Below are positions 17,115 through 26,050 of a stretch of DNA of 64,000 bases, piece by piece (the stretch's first letter is position 1; each line of letters starts with the position of its first letter). The DNA lies in assembly GCA_045593265.1 (NCBI GenBank), contig JAZNWH010000089.1, positions 1-64,000 of the forward strand. The letters run 5' to 3'. This DNA comes from RGIG8497 sp045593265. GTDB taxonomy: Bacteria > Bacillota > Clostridia > RGIG6154. The translations under genes were made by a program, and so were the position numbers. A model generated the notes under the pieces. The model had not been told where the DNA came from. It made no database searches and worked only from the letters and a program-made list of their open reading frames with translations.

Positions 17115-18538
17115 TACTTACTCTCCCTTATTTTATCTCTTATTTCATAAAGTATTTCTTCTTCATCAAAATGGAAGTTTTCTTTTCCTATGGTCTGATA
17201 TGTTTCGTGGCCTTTGCCTGCCAGAACAATTACATCGTCTTTTTGTGCAGTTCTGACTGCATATTCAATAGCATCACGCCTGTTTTCTATAACTGTATAA
17301 TTTTCTTTGTTAATTCCTGTTAAAATCTGATTTATAATTTCAGTTGGATTTTCAGTTCTCGGATTGTCAGAAGTTACTATACAATAATCAGCAAGACTTG
17401 ACGCTATACTTCCCATCAAAGGACGTTTCTTATTATCACGGTCTCCGCCGCAACCAAACAGAATTACAACTCTGCCTTTCGCAAAACCTTTTACCGTCTT
17501 TAATATATTTTCAATTCCGTCAGGAGTATGTGCGTAGTCAATTAAAACTGTAAAATCAAACCCCAAATCAACAACCTGTGCCCTTCCTCTTACACCTGAT
17601 GCTTTACTAAGTCCGGAAGCTATAACTTTACTGTCAAGACCTAACGCACGGCATACCGATATAGCACACAAAGCATTGTAAACAGAAAATTTTCCCGGTA
17701 TAGCAAGCTTGTAACTTGTATTATCTGCACAAAAACTGATACCGCTTGCACCATATTCGATGTTTTCTGCTTTTACATCGCAACAATTATCAATACCAAA
17801 GGTTAAAATATCACAGGTTGCTTTTGAAAGTAACTTTTCACAGGCCTCATCATCTGCATTGATAACACCTTTTTTACACATAGTAAAAAGAATTGCTTTT
17901 GCATCAAGATAATTTTCCATAGTTTTATGAAAATCAAGATGATCCTGAGTAAGATTTGTAAACGCACCTATATCAAATTCACATCCATATACTCTGTCGA
18001 GATACAATGAATGAGACGATACTTCCATTATAACTGTATCACATTTTTCGTCTGCCATTTGTCTGAAAAGACGATTAAGTTCAAAGGAATCAGGGGTTGT
18101 TCTTTCTGTTTTAAAAACCTTATCCCCAATCATATTCTGATTTGTACCTATTAGACCAACCTTATGTCCGCAATTTTCAAGAATTGTTTTAATAAGATAA
18201 GTAACTGTAGTTTTTCCGTTTGTTCCTGTTATACCTATTAATTTAAATTCCTTTGTTGGGTTTTTATAAAAGCCTGCACATAAAACTGCAAAAATGCGTC
18301 TTGTATCCTTCACTTTTACAACAGGGATATCTGTCTCAACGTCATCCTCTGCGACAATAACACAAGCACCTTTTTCACAGGCTTTTGCTGCGAACATATG
18401 TCCGTCGGTTTCATACCCTTTTATACATACGAACACAAAATCTTTTTCTACAAGACGTGAATCACAGGCAACTCCTGTTATTTCCATGTCTGCATTACCC
18501 TGATATTCTATTGTTCCGAGTAAATCCTTTAGTTTCAT
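17114..18538 (-). CDS. murE: UDP-MurNAc-L-Ala-D-Glu:meso-diaminopimelate ligase
   Basis: Adds the third residue of the peptidoglycan stem peptide. The 474-residue protein has GTNGKTTVTY (ATP loop), MEVSSHSL, and SDNPRTENP; the DNPR motif is the one that binds meso-diaminopimelate, so a direct mDAP wall is inferred rather than a Lys one. ATG 18538 follows GGGTGG at a good distance; six upstream codons (from 18556) are also open but lack a ribosome site. Confidence 0.96.
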   Translation of the reverse strand: MKLKDLLGTIEYQGNADMEITGVACDSRLVEKDFVFVCIKGYETDGHMFAAKACEKGACVIVAEDDVETDIPVVKVKDTRRIFAVLCAGFYKNPTKEFKLIGITGTNGKTTVTYLIKTILENCGHKVGLIGTNQNMIGDKVFKTERTTPDSFELNRLFRQMADEKCDTVIMEVSSHSLYLDRVYGCEFDIGAFTNLTQDHLDFHKTMENYLDAKAILFTMCKKGVINADDEACEKLLSKATCDILTFGIDNCCDVKAENIEYGASGISFCADNTSYKLAIPGKFSVYNALCAISVCRALGLDSKVIASGLSKASGVRGRAQVVDLGFDFTVLIDYAHTPDGIENILKTVKGFAKGRVVILFGCGGDRDNKKRPLMGSIASSLADYCIVTSDNPRTENPTEIINQILTGINKENYTVIENRRDAIEYAVRTAQKDDVIVLAGKGHETYQTIGKENFHFDEEEILYEIRDKIRESK

Positions 18539-18548
18539 ATATCCACCC

Positions 18549-20759
18549 TTATTCAAGACCTAAATGTCTTAGTTTCACATAAACAACCGTACCTTTTGGA
18601 GCCTTTGTTCCTGCTGCAGGGTCCTGTTGGGAAATTACTGCTTCTCCGTCAACACTCTGTGCACCTGTAAGCTTCATATTAAATCCATTATTAATCAAGG
18701 CTGTATTTGCTCCAAGCAATGACATATTGGAAACATCAGGAACAGTCAGCATTTCCTGTTCTCCCTCTGTTGTATATGCGTATATACTTGCACCCTTTTT
18801 CAGACGGGCACTGCTTTTGGGAACTTGTGTTATTACGTTGTCTCCATCACCAATGAAATGAAGCATAAAGCCTGCTTCACCTGCTTTGTTTAAAGCCTCG
18901 CCTCTTGAAAGTCCTGTTATTTCAGGTATACTTACACCCTGTTCGCTTGCTTCTGTGTCAGAAAAACTCTTATTTACACCAATATACGGAAGTATATCTT
19001 CCATTATATTTCCCATAAGAGGACCTGCTATAACACCACCAAAATACTGTCCGCCTTCAGGTTCATCAAGAATAACCAATACTGCAACCTGTGGGTCGTT
19101 GGCAGGTGCAAATCCAATCATTGATGCAATTTTCTTACCTGCACTTCTTGGCTGTTTTTCGGATGTTCCTGTTTTGCCGCCTATACGGTATCCCTCTACA
19201 TAAGCATTTTTACCAGAGCCTACAGACACAACATCCTCAAGAAGTGTACACATTATCTGGCTTGTTTCTTTTGAAATAATCTGTTTTACAAATTCCCCTT
19301 CATATTCTTCTACAATATTACCCTCACTGTCAACCAAGCTTTTAACCATATGAGGTTTCATATATTTGCCACCGTTAACTACTGCAGAAACTGCTGAAAC
19401 AAGCTGTATTGGGGTAACCTGAAAACCCTGACCGAAAGAGGTAGTTGCTACTTCTACAGGTCCCATTATACTTGGTTGAAAAAACACACCTGACTCTTCA
19501 CCCGGAAGGTCAATTCCTGTTTTAGTTTTAAGGCCAAAACCTGCTGTATAATCAGAAAATCTTGTAGCACCTACTCTTGCACCTATATCCATAAAAGCAG
19601 GGTTACAGGAATTCTGAATTGCCTGTGAAAAACTCTGCATACCGTGTCCGCCCGATTTCCAGCAATGGATATTGCTTCCCGCAACATTTTTCACACCTGA
19701 ACAATAAAAGCTGTCGGTTACGTTTACAAGATTTTCTTCAAGTGCAATTGCTGAGGTTACAATTTTAAAAGTAGACCCCGGCTCATATGTATCGCTTACG
19801 GCTTTGTTTTTCCACATTTTATTCCGTGCTATACCAAGTTGTTTTGTATATTCCTCTTCGTCTGTTTTCTTTATTTCTTCAAGCATTTCCTTTGTTGCTT
19901 CGTCAGTTATCTCAAAGGGTTTATTCAGGTCAAAGTCAGGCTTTGTAGCCATTGCAAGAATTTCCCCTGTTTTAACATCCATTACTATTGCAGCCGCTCC
20001 GTTTTTAACGTCATTTTCTATAAGAGCTGTTTCAAGATGCTTTTCCACAAAATGCTGAATAACCTCATCGATAGTAAGAACTACACTAAGCCCATCTTCA
20101 GAACTAAAATACTTTTCATACTTATATGGCATACTTGAACCTACGGAATCTGCAGCAGAAATTACTCTTCCTGATTTTCCTGTAAGAATTTCATCATACT
20201 TATACTCTATGCCGCCAAGCCCCTGATTGTCTTTTCCTGTAAAGCCTATGATATGGGCTGCAAAATTATTGAAAGGATAATATCTTTTTGAATCTTCCAG
20301 TAAAGTAACCCCGGGAAGATTTTTCATATTTGCAAAAAGTGCGTCAGATTCATCTTTTTCTATTTTTGATTTAATTTCCACATAATCGCTTGCAGTATTT
20401 GATACTTTCTTAAGTACCTCCTCATAATCAAGCTTAAGTATCTGCGACAGTGTCTTGGCAACACTGATTGCTCTTCCGTTTACCTTGCATATTTCAGAAG
20501 GGCTTGCAACTACAGTATAAACTGTTGCACTCACAGCGAGAGGCTTCATATTACGGTCATAAATAGTTCCTCTCTTGGAATTTATTATTTTATCACGGGT
20601 CTGCTGAGCGATTGCCCACTGCTTATATTTTACCCCATCTATAAGCTGAACCTTTGCGGTATTTGCTGTTATGGCAAAAAGCATAGCCAGAAAAATACAG
20701 GTTATGCCAAGAATTCTTTTTCTCAATTTTCTGAGATTGCTTTTATTGCCGTTTTCCAC
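18549..20759 (-). CDS. Class B penicillin-binding protein with two PASTA domains (SpoVD/PBP2-like)
   Basis: Septal transpeptidase that crosslinks peptidoglycan, partner of FtsW/SpoVE. About 736 residues: short cytoplasmic start, one transmembrane anchor (about 15-37), PBP dimerisation domain, transpeptidase domain with STFK (catalytic Ser in EPGSTFKIV), SCN and KTGT motifs, then two PASTA repeats (about 605-665 and 670-735). The GTG start at 20759 is set by GGAGG upstream. PASTA-bearing members in this cluster include Bacillus SpoVD (sporulation) and pneumococcal PBP2x (division); which role applies here is unclear, and the organism may use one protein for both. Confidence 0.93.
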   Translation of the reverse strand: MENGNKSNLRKLRKRILGITCIFLAMLFAITANTAKVQLIDGVKYKQWAIAQQTRDKIINSKRGTIYDRNMKPLAVSATVYTVVASPSEICKVNGRAISVAKTLSQILKLDYEEVLKKVSNTASDYVEIKSKIEKDESDALFANMKNLPGVTLLEDSKRYYPFNNFAAHIIGFTGKDNQGLGGIEYKYDEILTGKSGRVISAADSVGSSMPYKYEKYFSSEDGLSVVLTIDEVIQHFVEKHLETALIENDVKNGAAAIVMDVKTGEILAMATKPDFDLNKPFEITDEATKEMLEEIKKTDEEEYTKQLGIARNKMWKNKAVSDTYEPGSTFKIVTSAIALEENLVNVTDSFYCSGVKNVAGSNIHCWKSGGHGMQSFSQAIQNSCNPAFMDIGARVGATRFSDYTAGFGLKTKTGIDLPGEESGVFFQPSIMGPVEVATTSFGQGFQVTPIQLVSAVSAVVNGGKYMKPHMVKSLVDSEGNIVEEYEGEFVKQIISKETSQIMCTLLEDVVSVGSGKNAYVEGYRIGGKTGTSEKQPRSAGKKIASMIGFAPANDPQVAVLVILDEPEGGQYFGGVIAGPLMGNIMEDILPYIGVNKSFSDTEASEQGVSIPEITGLSRGEALNKAGEAGFMLHFIGDGDNVITQVPKSSARLKKGASIYAYTTEGEQEMLTVPDVSNMSLLGANTALINNGFNMKLTGAQSVDGEAVISQQDPAAGTKAPKGTVVYVKLRHLGLE

Positions 20760-20863
20760 GTTCCTACCTCCGCAAAAATTATTCTTTATTGAAAACACAG
20801 GAGATTTACATTTTTGTAAACCTCCCGATTGTGTCTGCCTCTACTGTTTATATAATGCATTTA

Positions 20864-21367
20864 TTAATATAAATATTCCAGACAATTACTTATGAATTTT
20901 TTTACACCTTTAACAAAAACTCCTCTTTCCTCAACAGGAATTTCGGCACGATCAGGAACATTTACATCAACATATACCTTTTGTTCCGTTCGGGGAACAT
21001 CCATATTAAGCTTATTTTTAGCTACTTCCTCTACATAATTAAGGTCTGTCGTTCTGTCAAGAGTAACTGTTGCCTGTTCATTCTGAGAATAAAGAACCAG
21101 CAGACGATTATTTATATCGTTAACCTGAGTATTCATCTTAGTTATTGTTGCACTTCTCCAAAGAATGACAAACAAACCTACCATCACAACAGCAAAAGCT
21201 ATTTTCATAAGCTTTGCAGGATTGTCAAGAATGCTTGTTTTACTCTTTTTTCTTATAACTTCCTTTTCTTTTTCCGCAGTCTGCGGTATATCGTAAGCAA
21301 GACTTCCTTTTGTCAAATATCTGTCATAATACCCTGTCGATGAATAAGTGTACGCACTCTGGGCCAT
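20864..21367 (-). CDS. ftsL: FtsL-like bitopic division protein
   Basis: 167 residues: a polar N-terminal cytoplasmic region rich in Tyr/Ser then Lys, one transmembrane segment (about 51-72, LMKIAFAVVMVGLFVIL), a heptad-like coiled coil (about 75-105, MNTQVNDINNRLLVLYSQNE), and a tail with the VEEVAKNKLNMDVP-like segment usual in FtsL/DivIC. The family is weakly conserved; the call rests on topology and on its place between rsmH and the class B PBP. Its stop is 105 bases ahead of the PBP start, a gap without a supportable gene. Confidence 0.85.
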   Translation of the reverse strand: MAQSAYTYSSTGYYDRYLTKGSLAYDIPQTAEKEKEVIRKKSKTSILDNPAKLMKIAFAVVMVGLFVILWRSATITKMNTQVNDINNRLLVLYSQNEQATVTLDRTTDLNYVEEVAKNKLNMDVPRTEQKVYVDVNVPDRAEIPVEERGVFVKGVKKFISNCLEYLY

Positions 21368-21386
21368 TTAACTTTATTCCTCCGAT

Positions 21387-22319
21387 TTACAATTTTTCTA
21401 TAATTCTGAGTTTAGCACAGGAAGAACGCGAGTTATAATCAAGTTCTTCCGGAGTTGCTGTTATTGGTTTTTTATTTACAAGCTTTCCTCTCGGACTTTT
21501 TCCGCAAACGCATACAGGAAAGTCCGGCGGACAGATGCAGCCTTTACAAAAATCATTAAAGGCTGTTTTAACAATTCTGTCCTCAAGAGAATGGAAAGTA
21601 ATTATAGCAAGTTTAGAACCTTTGCTGAGGCAATCAAAAAAATCCTCCACAGCTTGTCTTAACACACCAAGCTCATTATTTACTTCAATTCTTATTGCCT
21701 GAAAAACTCTTTTTGCAGGATGTCCACCCTCTCTTCGTGCTTTAGCAGGTATTCCTGCTTTTATAAGTTCTACAAGCTCGAAGGTAGTTTCCACAGGCTT
21801 CGTCTTTTTGTATTCTTCTATTTTTTCTGCAATTCGCATTGCAAACTTTTCTTCACCGTAATTTCTGAATATATCAGCAAGCTTGTACTTATCGTATGTA
21901 TTAACCACATCGTATGCATTTATACCCTGACTCTGATCCATTCTCATATCAAGAGGCGCATCCGTATTATAAGAAAAACCTCTGTCTCCGTTATCAAGCT
22001 GATAGCTTGACACACCCAAATCAAGAATAGCACCATCAATTTTCTCTATTCCATACTGTTTTAAAATGTTTTTTATTTCGGAATAATTTCCATGATGAAA
22101 AATTACTCTTCCTTCAAAGTCCTTTAATCTTTCGCCTGCTGCTTTTAAAGCTTCTTTATCTCTGTCAATACCAATCAGTTTAGCATTCTGAGATTGTGAA
22201 AGGATTCGGAGGGAGTGTCCTCCCCCTCCTAAGGTTCCGTCCACGTATACCCCAATATGTTTAACTTTTAAAGCATCTACACTTTCATCAAGTAAAACTG
22301 ATATATGTTTAAATTCCAT
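21387..22319 (-). CDS. rsmH: 16S rRNA (cytosine-1402-N4)-methyltransferase
   Basis: SAM-dependent enzyme that methylates C1402 of 16S rRNA in the decoding centre. 310 residues with the signature GTLGGGGHS SAM loop, LDLGVSSYQLD, the DMRMDQ motif and SLEDRIVK. The C-terminal Cys pairs (CKGCICPPDFPVCVCG) are also typical. Its start overlaps the mraZ stop by one base. Confidence 0.97.
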   Translation of the reverse strand: MEFKHISVLLDESVDALKVKHIGVYVDGTLGGGGHSLRILSQSQNAKLIGIDRDKEALKAAGERLKDFEGRVIFHHGNYSEIKNILKQYGIEKIDGAILDLGVSSYQLDNGDRGFSYNTDAPLDMRMDQSQGINAYDVVNTYDKYKLADIFRNYGEEKFAMRIAEKIEEYKKTKPVETTFELVELIKAGIPAKARREGGHPAKRVFQAIRIEVNNELGVLRQAVEDFFDCLSKGSKLAIITFHSLEDRIVKTAFNDFCKGCICPPDFPVCVCGKSPRGKLVNKKPITATPEELDYNSRSSCAKLRIIEKL

Positions 22320-22756
22320 TACTCACTTTTACCCTTCAAAGAGATTTTTTTCATCATTGCTCCGAGGTTCTTGTCAACACTGCCGTATTTTTCATTCCAA
22401 TCATCAGTGTCCCAGATATCAATGCAATTTGACATACCTATAATCGTAACATTCTGTGTAAGGTTTGCATACTGGCGAAGGTTCTGAGGAATTAAAATTC
22501 TTCCCTGCTTGTCCACTTCGCATTCAGCAGAAAGTGAGTATATAATATTTTTAATTTTAAGAACATCTTCATCTTCATCAGGAAGTGAATCAATTTTATA
22601 TTTAAAATTCTCCCATTCCTGTGGTGAATACGCTCTTACACAATTATCAAAACCAAGAGAAAGAACAAAAACGGGACCTACGTGCTCACGGTATTTTGCA
22701 GGCATTATAAGTCTGCCTTTCGCATCAATGCTATGCTGATAGCTTCCTACTAACAC
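22319..22756 (-). CDS. mraZ: Transcriptional regulator MraZ
   Basis: DNA-binding protein of the AbrB-like fold that represses (in some bacteria activates) its own dcw operon. The 145-residue product has two repeats of the DXXXR motif (SIDAKGRLIMPAKYR and EVDKQGRILIPQNLR). GTG 22756 is chosen because GGAGGG lies just before it and the family begins at this point; an upstream ATG (22786) would add ten unrelated residues. Its own boxes lie in its leader. Confidence 0.95.
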   Translation of the reverse strand: MLVGSYQHSIDAKGRLIMPAKYREHVGPVFVLSLGFDNCVRAYSPQEWENFKYKIDSLPDEDEDVLKIKNIIYSLSAECEVDKQGRILIPQNLRQYANLTQNVTIIGMSNCIDIWDTDDWNEKYGSVDKNLGAMMKKISLKGKSE

Positions 22757-22779
22757 GTTATCCCTCCTTTTCAAAAAAT

Positions 22780-22799
22780 CTTCCACTTTGTACCACTTT
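22780..22799 (-). promoter_or_regulatory. Tandem MraZ boxes in the mraZ leader
   Basis: Minus strand AAAGTGGTACAAAGTGGAAG is two copies of AAAGTGG with a 10-base period, one DNA turn. This matches the AAAGTGKNNN repeats described as MraZ targets in mollicutes. They lie between the likely -10 (TATAAT, 22839-22834) and the ribosome site, where MraZ binding would block the operon. A related GGTGGGAG lies about 25 bases further upstream. Confidence 0.7.
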
Positions 22800-22833
22800 A
22801 TGTGATTTTGATGACATTTTCTCCCACCATGTT

Positions 22834-22839
22834 ATTATA
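22834..22839 (-). promoter_or_regulatory. Likely -10 box of the dcw operon
   Basis: Minus strand TATAAT at 22839-22834. The -35 is poor: the best match, TTGCAA, is about 20 bases away instead of 17, which would fit a weak or activated promoter. Confidence 0.45.
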
Positions 22840-22929
22840 TTACTACTTTTTTAAGAAAATTGCAATAGAATTTTAAAAATTTTTTATTAAATTTGAAAAA
22901 AATTTCCCAACACGAAACTAATGATAAAA

Positions 22930-22971
22930 AAAAAAGCATCTCAATCTGAAAATTTTCAGATTGAGATGCTT
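22930..22971 (-). terminator. Terminator of the MntR/DtxR-type regulator gene
   Basis: AAGCATCTCAATCTGAAAA pairs with TTTTCAGATTGAGATGCTT, a 19-base perfect stem with almost no loop, five bases past the stop and followed on the minus strand by a T9 run. Confidence 0.92.
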
Positions 22972-22975
22972 AATA

Positions 22976-23347
22976 CTACTTTCTTAATTTATCAATATGC
23001 TGCTTTATTTTGTCAAATGTGATGTCGCTCAGACAATGCTCTATTCTGCAGCTATCCTCAAAAGCAGTTTTTTCATCAACGCCTATCGTTATAAACAGTT
23101 CTGCAAGAACTCTGTGTCGTTCATAAACTTTCTCGGCGACCTCTGTTCCCTTCTCTGTTAATGACAAGTTGCCCGATTCATCCTTTATTACATATCCACC
23201 TTCGACAAAATGCTTCATGGCAACAGATACACTTGCTTTCGTAAAACCAAGTTCATTGGCTACATCTATACTTCTTACGCTTCCTTTTTTATTCTTTAAA
23301 ACGAGAATTGTTTCAAGATAATTCTCGGATGATTCATTAATTTTCAT
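22976..23347 (-). CDS. DtxR/MntR-family metal-dependent regulator
   Basis: 123-residue metalloregulator. Residues 1-60 form a winged helix (YLETILVLKNKKGSVRSIDVANELGFTKASVSVAMKHF) and 65-123 the dimerisation and metal-binding domain, with the usual ligands in ERHRVLAELF and EDSCRIEHCLS. It lacks the third SH3-like domain of DtxR, so it is of the shorter MntR/IdeR-like type. It is divergent from feoA-feoB, whose leaders carry two matching palindromes, so it most likely represses iron uptake when Fe(II) is plentiful. Confidence 0.88.
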   Translation of the reverse strand: MKINESSENYLETILVLKNKKGSVRSIDVANELGFTKASVSVAMKHFVEGGYVIKDESGNLSLTEKGTEVAEKVYERHRVLAELFITIGVDEKTAFEDSCRIEHCLSDITFDKIKQHIDKLRK

Positions 23348-23430
23348 AGCAATTTCCTTTTAATTTAATAAGTTTATTTTATCATAAAAAAATAAAACTG
23401 TCAAATTTACAAATTTTTCTAAAAAAAGCC

Positions 23431-23459
23431 TTGACAAACCATTGTTGCAATGCTATAAT
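23431..23459 (+). promoter_or_regulatory. Promoter of the feo operon
   Basis: TTGACA (23431-23436), 17-base spacer, TATAAT (23454-23459): both hexamers and the spacing at full consensus. A palindromic operator begins seven bases after the -10, over the start of transcription. Confidence 0.9.
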
Positions 23460-23465
23460 AATCCA

Positions 23466-23483
23466 AGTTAGTGTAAACTAACT
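23466..23483 (+). promoter_or_regulatory. Palindromic operator 1 (feoA promoter)
   Basis: AGTTAG-TGTAAA-CTAACT, perfect six-base arms, at the start of transcription. The same arms recur before feoB (23770-23787), so it is the likely site of the divergent DtxR/MntR-type regulator. Confidence 0.75.
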
Positions 23484-23507
23484 CATTTAAAAACAGAGGT
23501 GAAGACA

Positions 23508-23720
23508 TTGAATCTTTTGCAGGCAGAAGAAGAAAAAGAATATATCATAAAGTCCATTGAAACTGATGATGAAGAGCTTAATTCCTTTTTGTTTTCTCTT
23601 GGATGCTACAGTGGTGAAACTATTGCCGTTATCACCCATCGCAAAAGCGGATGCACCGTTGCTCTGAAAGACGGAAGATATAATATAGATAAACAGTTAG
23701 CGGAAGCTATCATTATTTAA
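23508..23720 (+). CDS. feoA: Ferrous iron transport protein A
   Basis: Small cytoplasmic SH3-like protein that aids FeoB. About 70 residues (NLLQAEEEKEYIIKSIE ... FSLGCYSGETIAVITHRKSG), usual length for FeoA. The start is taken as TTG 23508, with AGAGGTG just upstream; a GTG at 23499 overlaps that ribosome site. Followed by a second operator and feoB. Confidence 0.88.
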   Translation: MNLLQAEEEKEYIIKSIETDDEELNSFLFSLGCYSGETIAVITHRKSGCTVALKDGRYNIDKQLAEAIII

Positions 23721-23769
23721 ATTTAAAATTTTAATCGGTCGTATTTCGACCGTATATATTTTGCAGCTC

Positions 23770-23787
23770 AGTTAGTTGCAACTAACT
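23770..23787 (+). promoter_or_regulatory. Palindromic operator 2 (before feoB)
   Basis: AGTTAGTTGCAACTAACT is a perfect 18-base palindrome, sharing the AGTTAG/CTAACT arms of operator 1, and lies 36 bases before the feoB start. Two operators in one operon suggest tight iron control or roadblock repression. Confidence 0.75.
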
Positions 23788-23822
23788 TAATGAAATATAT
23801 AAAATTAAAGGAGTGGTAAAAA

Positions 23823-25829
23823 ATGAGAATTGCTTTAACGGGCAATCCAAACAGTGGTAAAACTACTATGTACAATGCCCTGACAGGAAAAAATGAAAAG
23901 GTGGGTAACTGGGCAGGTGTTACAGTTGACAAAAAAGAAAGCCCTATCAAAAAAAGCTTTTACAAGGATAAAGAGTTAATTGCGGTCGACCTTCCGGGTG
24001 CTTACTCAATGTCTCCTTTTACATCCGAAGAAAGCATTACCAGCGACTATGTTAAAAATGAAAATCCAGATGTTATTATAAACATTGTTGATGCTACAAA
24101 TTTAAGCAGAAGCTTGTTTTTTACCACACAGTTACTTGAACTGGGAATTCCTGTGGTTGTCGCATTAAACAAAAGCGATATCAACGAAAGGAAACACACA
24201 GTTATTGATGTTAATTTATTATCTGAAAAATTAGGTTGTCCTGTTATGCAGACAGTTTCTACTTCTTCAAAGGGTCTTAAGGAAATTATAAAAACCGCTA
24301 TTTCCCAGGTTGGTAAAACTCAGAAACCACCTTATAAACAAGGAAACATAAACTTAAACGACAAAGAAGAGGTTGAAGCATCAGACAGAAACCGATTCAG
24401 CTTTGTTAACAAATTGGTCAAAGAGGTTGAAACAAAAACCGTCAACACAAACAAAAAGAATTCACAGGATAAGTTTGACGAAATAATAACAAACAAATGG
24501 CTCGGAATCCCTCTTTTTGCTGTAGTTATGTGGGTTGTGTTCTACATTTCGCAATCATGGCTCGGTCCCATGATTTCAGATTTGCTCGTAGGTTGGATTG
24601 AAGCATTCGGCGGTGTAGTTGAAGGCTTAATTGCAAGCTCTTCAAGTGAATTTTTGAAATCATTGGTTTCAAGCGCTATCATTGATGGTGTAGGTGCTGT
24701 TGTAAGCTTCCTGCCTCTTGTAATGGTAATGTATTTTATGATTGCGCTTTTGGAAGACTGCGGTTATATGGCTCGCGCAACTGTTGTACTTGACCCTATT
24801 TTCAAAAAGGTAGGTCTTTCAGGAAAATCAGTTATTCCTTTCGTAATAGGTACAGGCTGTGCAATCCCGGGTGTTATGGCTTGCCGTACTATCCGTGATG
24901 AAAGAGAACGCAGAGCTACCGCAATGCTTGCACCATTTATGCCATGCGGTGCGAAATTACCTGTTATCTCCTTATTTGTAGGTGCATTTTTCCCTCAGCA
25001 TGCATGGATAAGCACTGCAATGTACTTTGCAGGTATAGTTATAATACTTTTATGTGCACTTCTTGTTAATGCTATTACAGGCTACAAACACAAAAAATCA
25101 TTTTTCATCATAGAGCTTCCTGAATATAAAGTACCAAGCTTATGGGGTGCTGTAAAATCAATGTGCAGCAGAGGTTGGGCATACATAGTAAAAGCCGGTA
25201 CTATAATACTGGTATGTAACGTAGTTGTTGTATTAATGAGTTCTTTTACCCCTGCATTTAAAGCTGCAGCAGAAAACGGTTCCGATTCAATGCTCGCTTT
25301 TGTATGTAAGCCTGTTGATTGGTTACTCATTCCTGTTATAGGTGTTGCATCATGGAAATTAGTTGCATGTGCAATCACCGGCTTTATAGCAAAGGAAAAT
25401 GTTGTGGGCACAATTGCAACCTTGTTTGGTCTTAGTGCAGTTATAAACGGAGATTTAGAATTAATTGGTGAAGGAAGTGCTGTTGCCAATGCTTTAAACC
25501 TTACTCCTGCTGCCGCTCTTGCATATATGATGTTTAATTTATTTACTCCTCCCTGCTTTGCAGCAATAGGTGCAATGAATTCTGAAATTAAAAGCAAGAA
25601 GTGGTTATCAGGTGCTATAGCTCTTCAATTAGCTGTAGGATTTACTGTTGGTTTTATTGCATATCAGTTAACCAATCTTATTACAGAACACACTCTCGGA
25701 AACGGATTTATTTCAGGAATACTTGCAATAGCAGTTTTTGCAATAATTATAATAGCTATAATTATCAATAATAACAAAAAACTCAAAAAAGACGAAATAA
25801 ATAAAAATCAAAAGGTTTCCGTAAAATAA
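23823..25829 (+). CDS. feoB: Ferrous iron transport protein B
   Basis: Inner-membrane Fe(II) permease with a cytoplasmic G domain. 668 residues: G1 GNPNSGKT (7-14), G3 DLPGAYSM, G4 NKSD in about the first 165 residues, then a helical linker, then two Gate repeats with conserved Cys (GTGCAIPGVMACRTI, FMPCGAKLPV) and about eight to ten membrane segments. It ends in a short Lys/Asn-rich cytoplasmic tail. ATG follows AAAGGAG. Supplies iron, for example to radical-SAM and Fe-S enzymes, in an anaerobe. Confidence 0.97.
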   Translation: MRIALTGNPNSGKTTMYNALTGKNEKVGNWAGVTVDKKESPIKKSFYKDKELIAVDLPGAYSMSPFTSEESITSDYVKNENPDVIINIVDATNLSRSLFFTTQLLELGIPVVVALNKSDINERKHTVIDVNLLSEKLGCPVMQTVSTSSKGLKEIIKTAISQVGKTQKPPYKQGNINLNDKEEVEASDRNRFSFVNKLVKEVETKTVNTNKKNSQDKFDEIITNKWLGIPLFAVVMWVVFYISQSWLGPMISDLLVGWIEAFGGVVEGLIASSSSEFLKSLVSSAIIDGVGAVVSFLPLVMVMYFMIALLEDCGYMARATVVLDPIFKKVGLSGKSVIPFVIGTGCAIPGVMACRTIRDERERRATAMLAPFMPCGAKLPVISLFVGAFFPQHAWISTAMYFAGIVIILLCALLVNAITGYKHKKSFFIIELPEYKVPSLWGAVKSMCSRGWAYIVKAGTIILVCNVVVVLMSSFTPAFKAAAENGSDSMLAFVCKPVDWLLIPVIGVASWKLVACAITGFIAKENVVGTIATLFGLSAVINGDLELIGEGSAVANALNLTPAAALAYMMFNLFTPPCFAAIGAMNSEIKSKKWLSGAIALQLAVGFTVGFIAYQLTNLITEHTLGNGFISGILAIAVFAIIIIAIIINNNKKLKKDEINKNQKVSVK

Positions 25830-25843
25830 AAGGAGCTGATTGT

Positions 25844-26008
25844 ATGAATTTAACAGATTTTGCCATAATCGGTATTGTTGCAGTTATTTTAATATCGGTA
25901 ATCGTATATATTATAAAAGCTAAAAAAAGTGGTGCAAAATGTATAGGTTGCCCTTACAGCAAAAACTGTAACTCAAAGTCATCATGCTCCTGCAACAAAG
26001 AAAAATAA
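25844..26008 (+). CDS. FeoB-associated Cys-rich membrane microprotein
   Basis: 54 residues starting at ATG 25844 after AGGAG. One transmembrane helix (about 7-25, IIGIVAVILISVIVYII) and a C-terminal cytoplasmic or exposed tail with six to seven cysteines (CIGCPYSKNC, CSC) that could bind iron. Such proteins commonly end feo operons in Clostridia; their role is thought to be FeoB assistance but is not settled. Confidence 0.85.
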   Translation: MNLTDFAIIGIVAVILISVIVYIIKAKKSGAKCIGCPYSKNCNSKSSCSCNKEK

Positions 26009-26013
26009 ATCTA

Positions 26014-26050
26014 AAATGCGTTGGACTTTTTATAGTCCAACGCATTTTTT
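26014..26050. terminator. Bidirectional terminator after the feo operon
   Basis: AAATGCGTTGGACT pairs with AGTCCAACGCATTT across a TTTTAT loop, then T residues. The arm runs right up to the stop of the convergent beta-helix gene. Confidence 0.9.
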
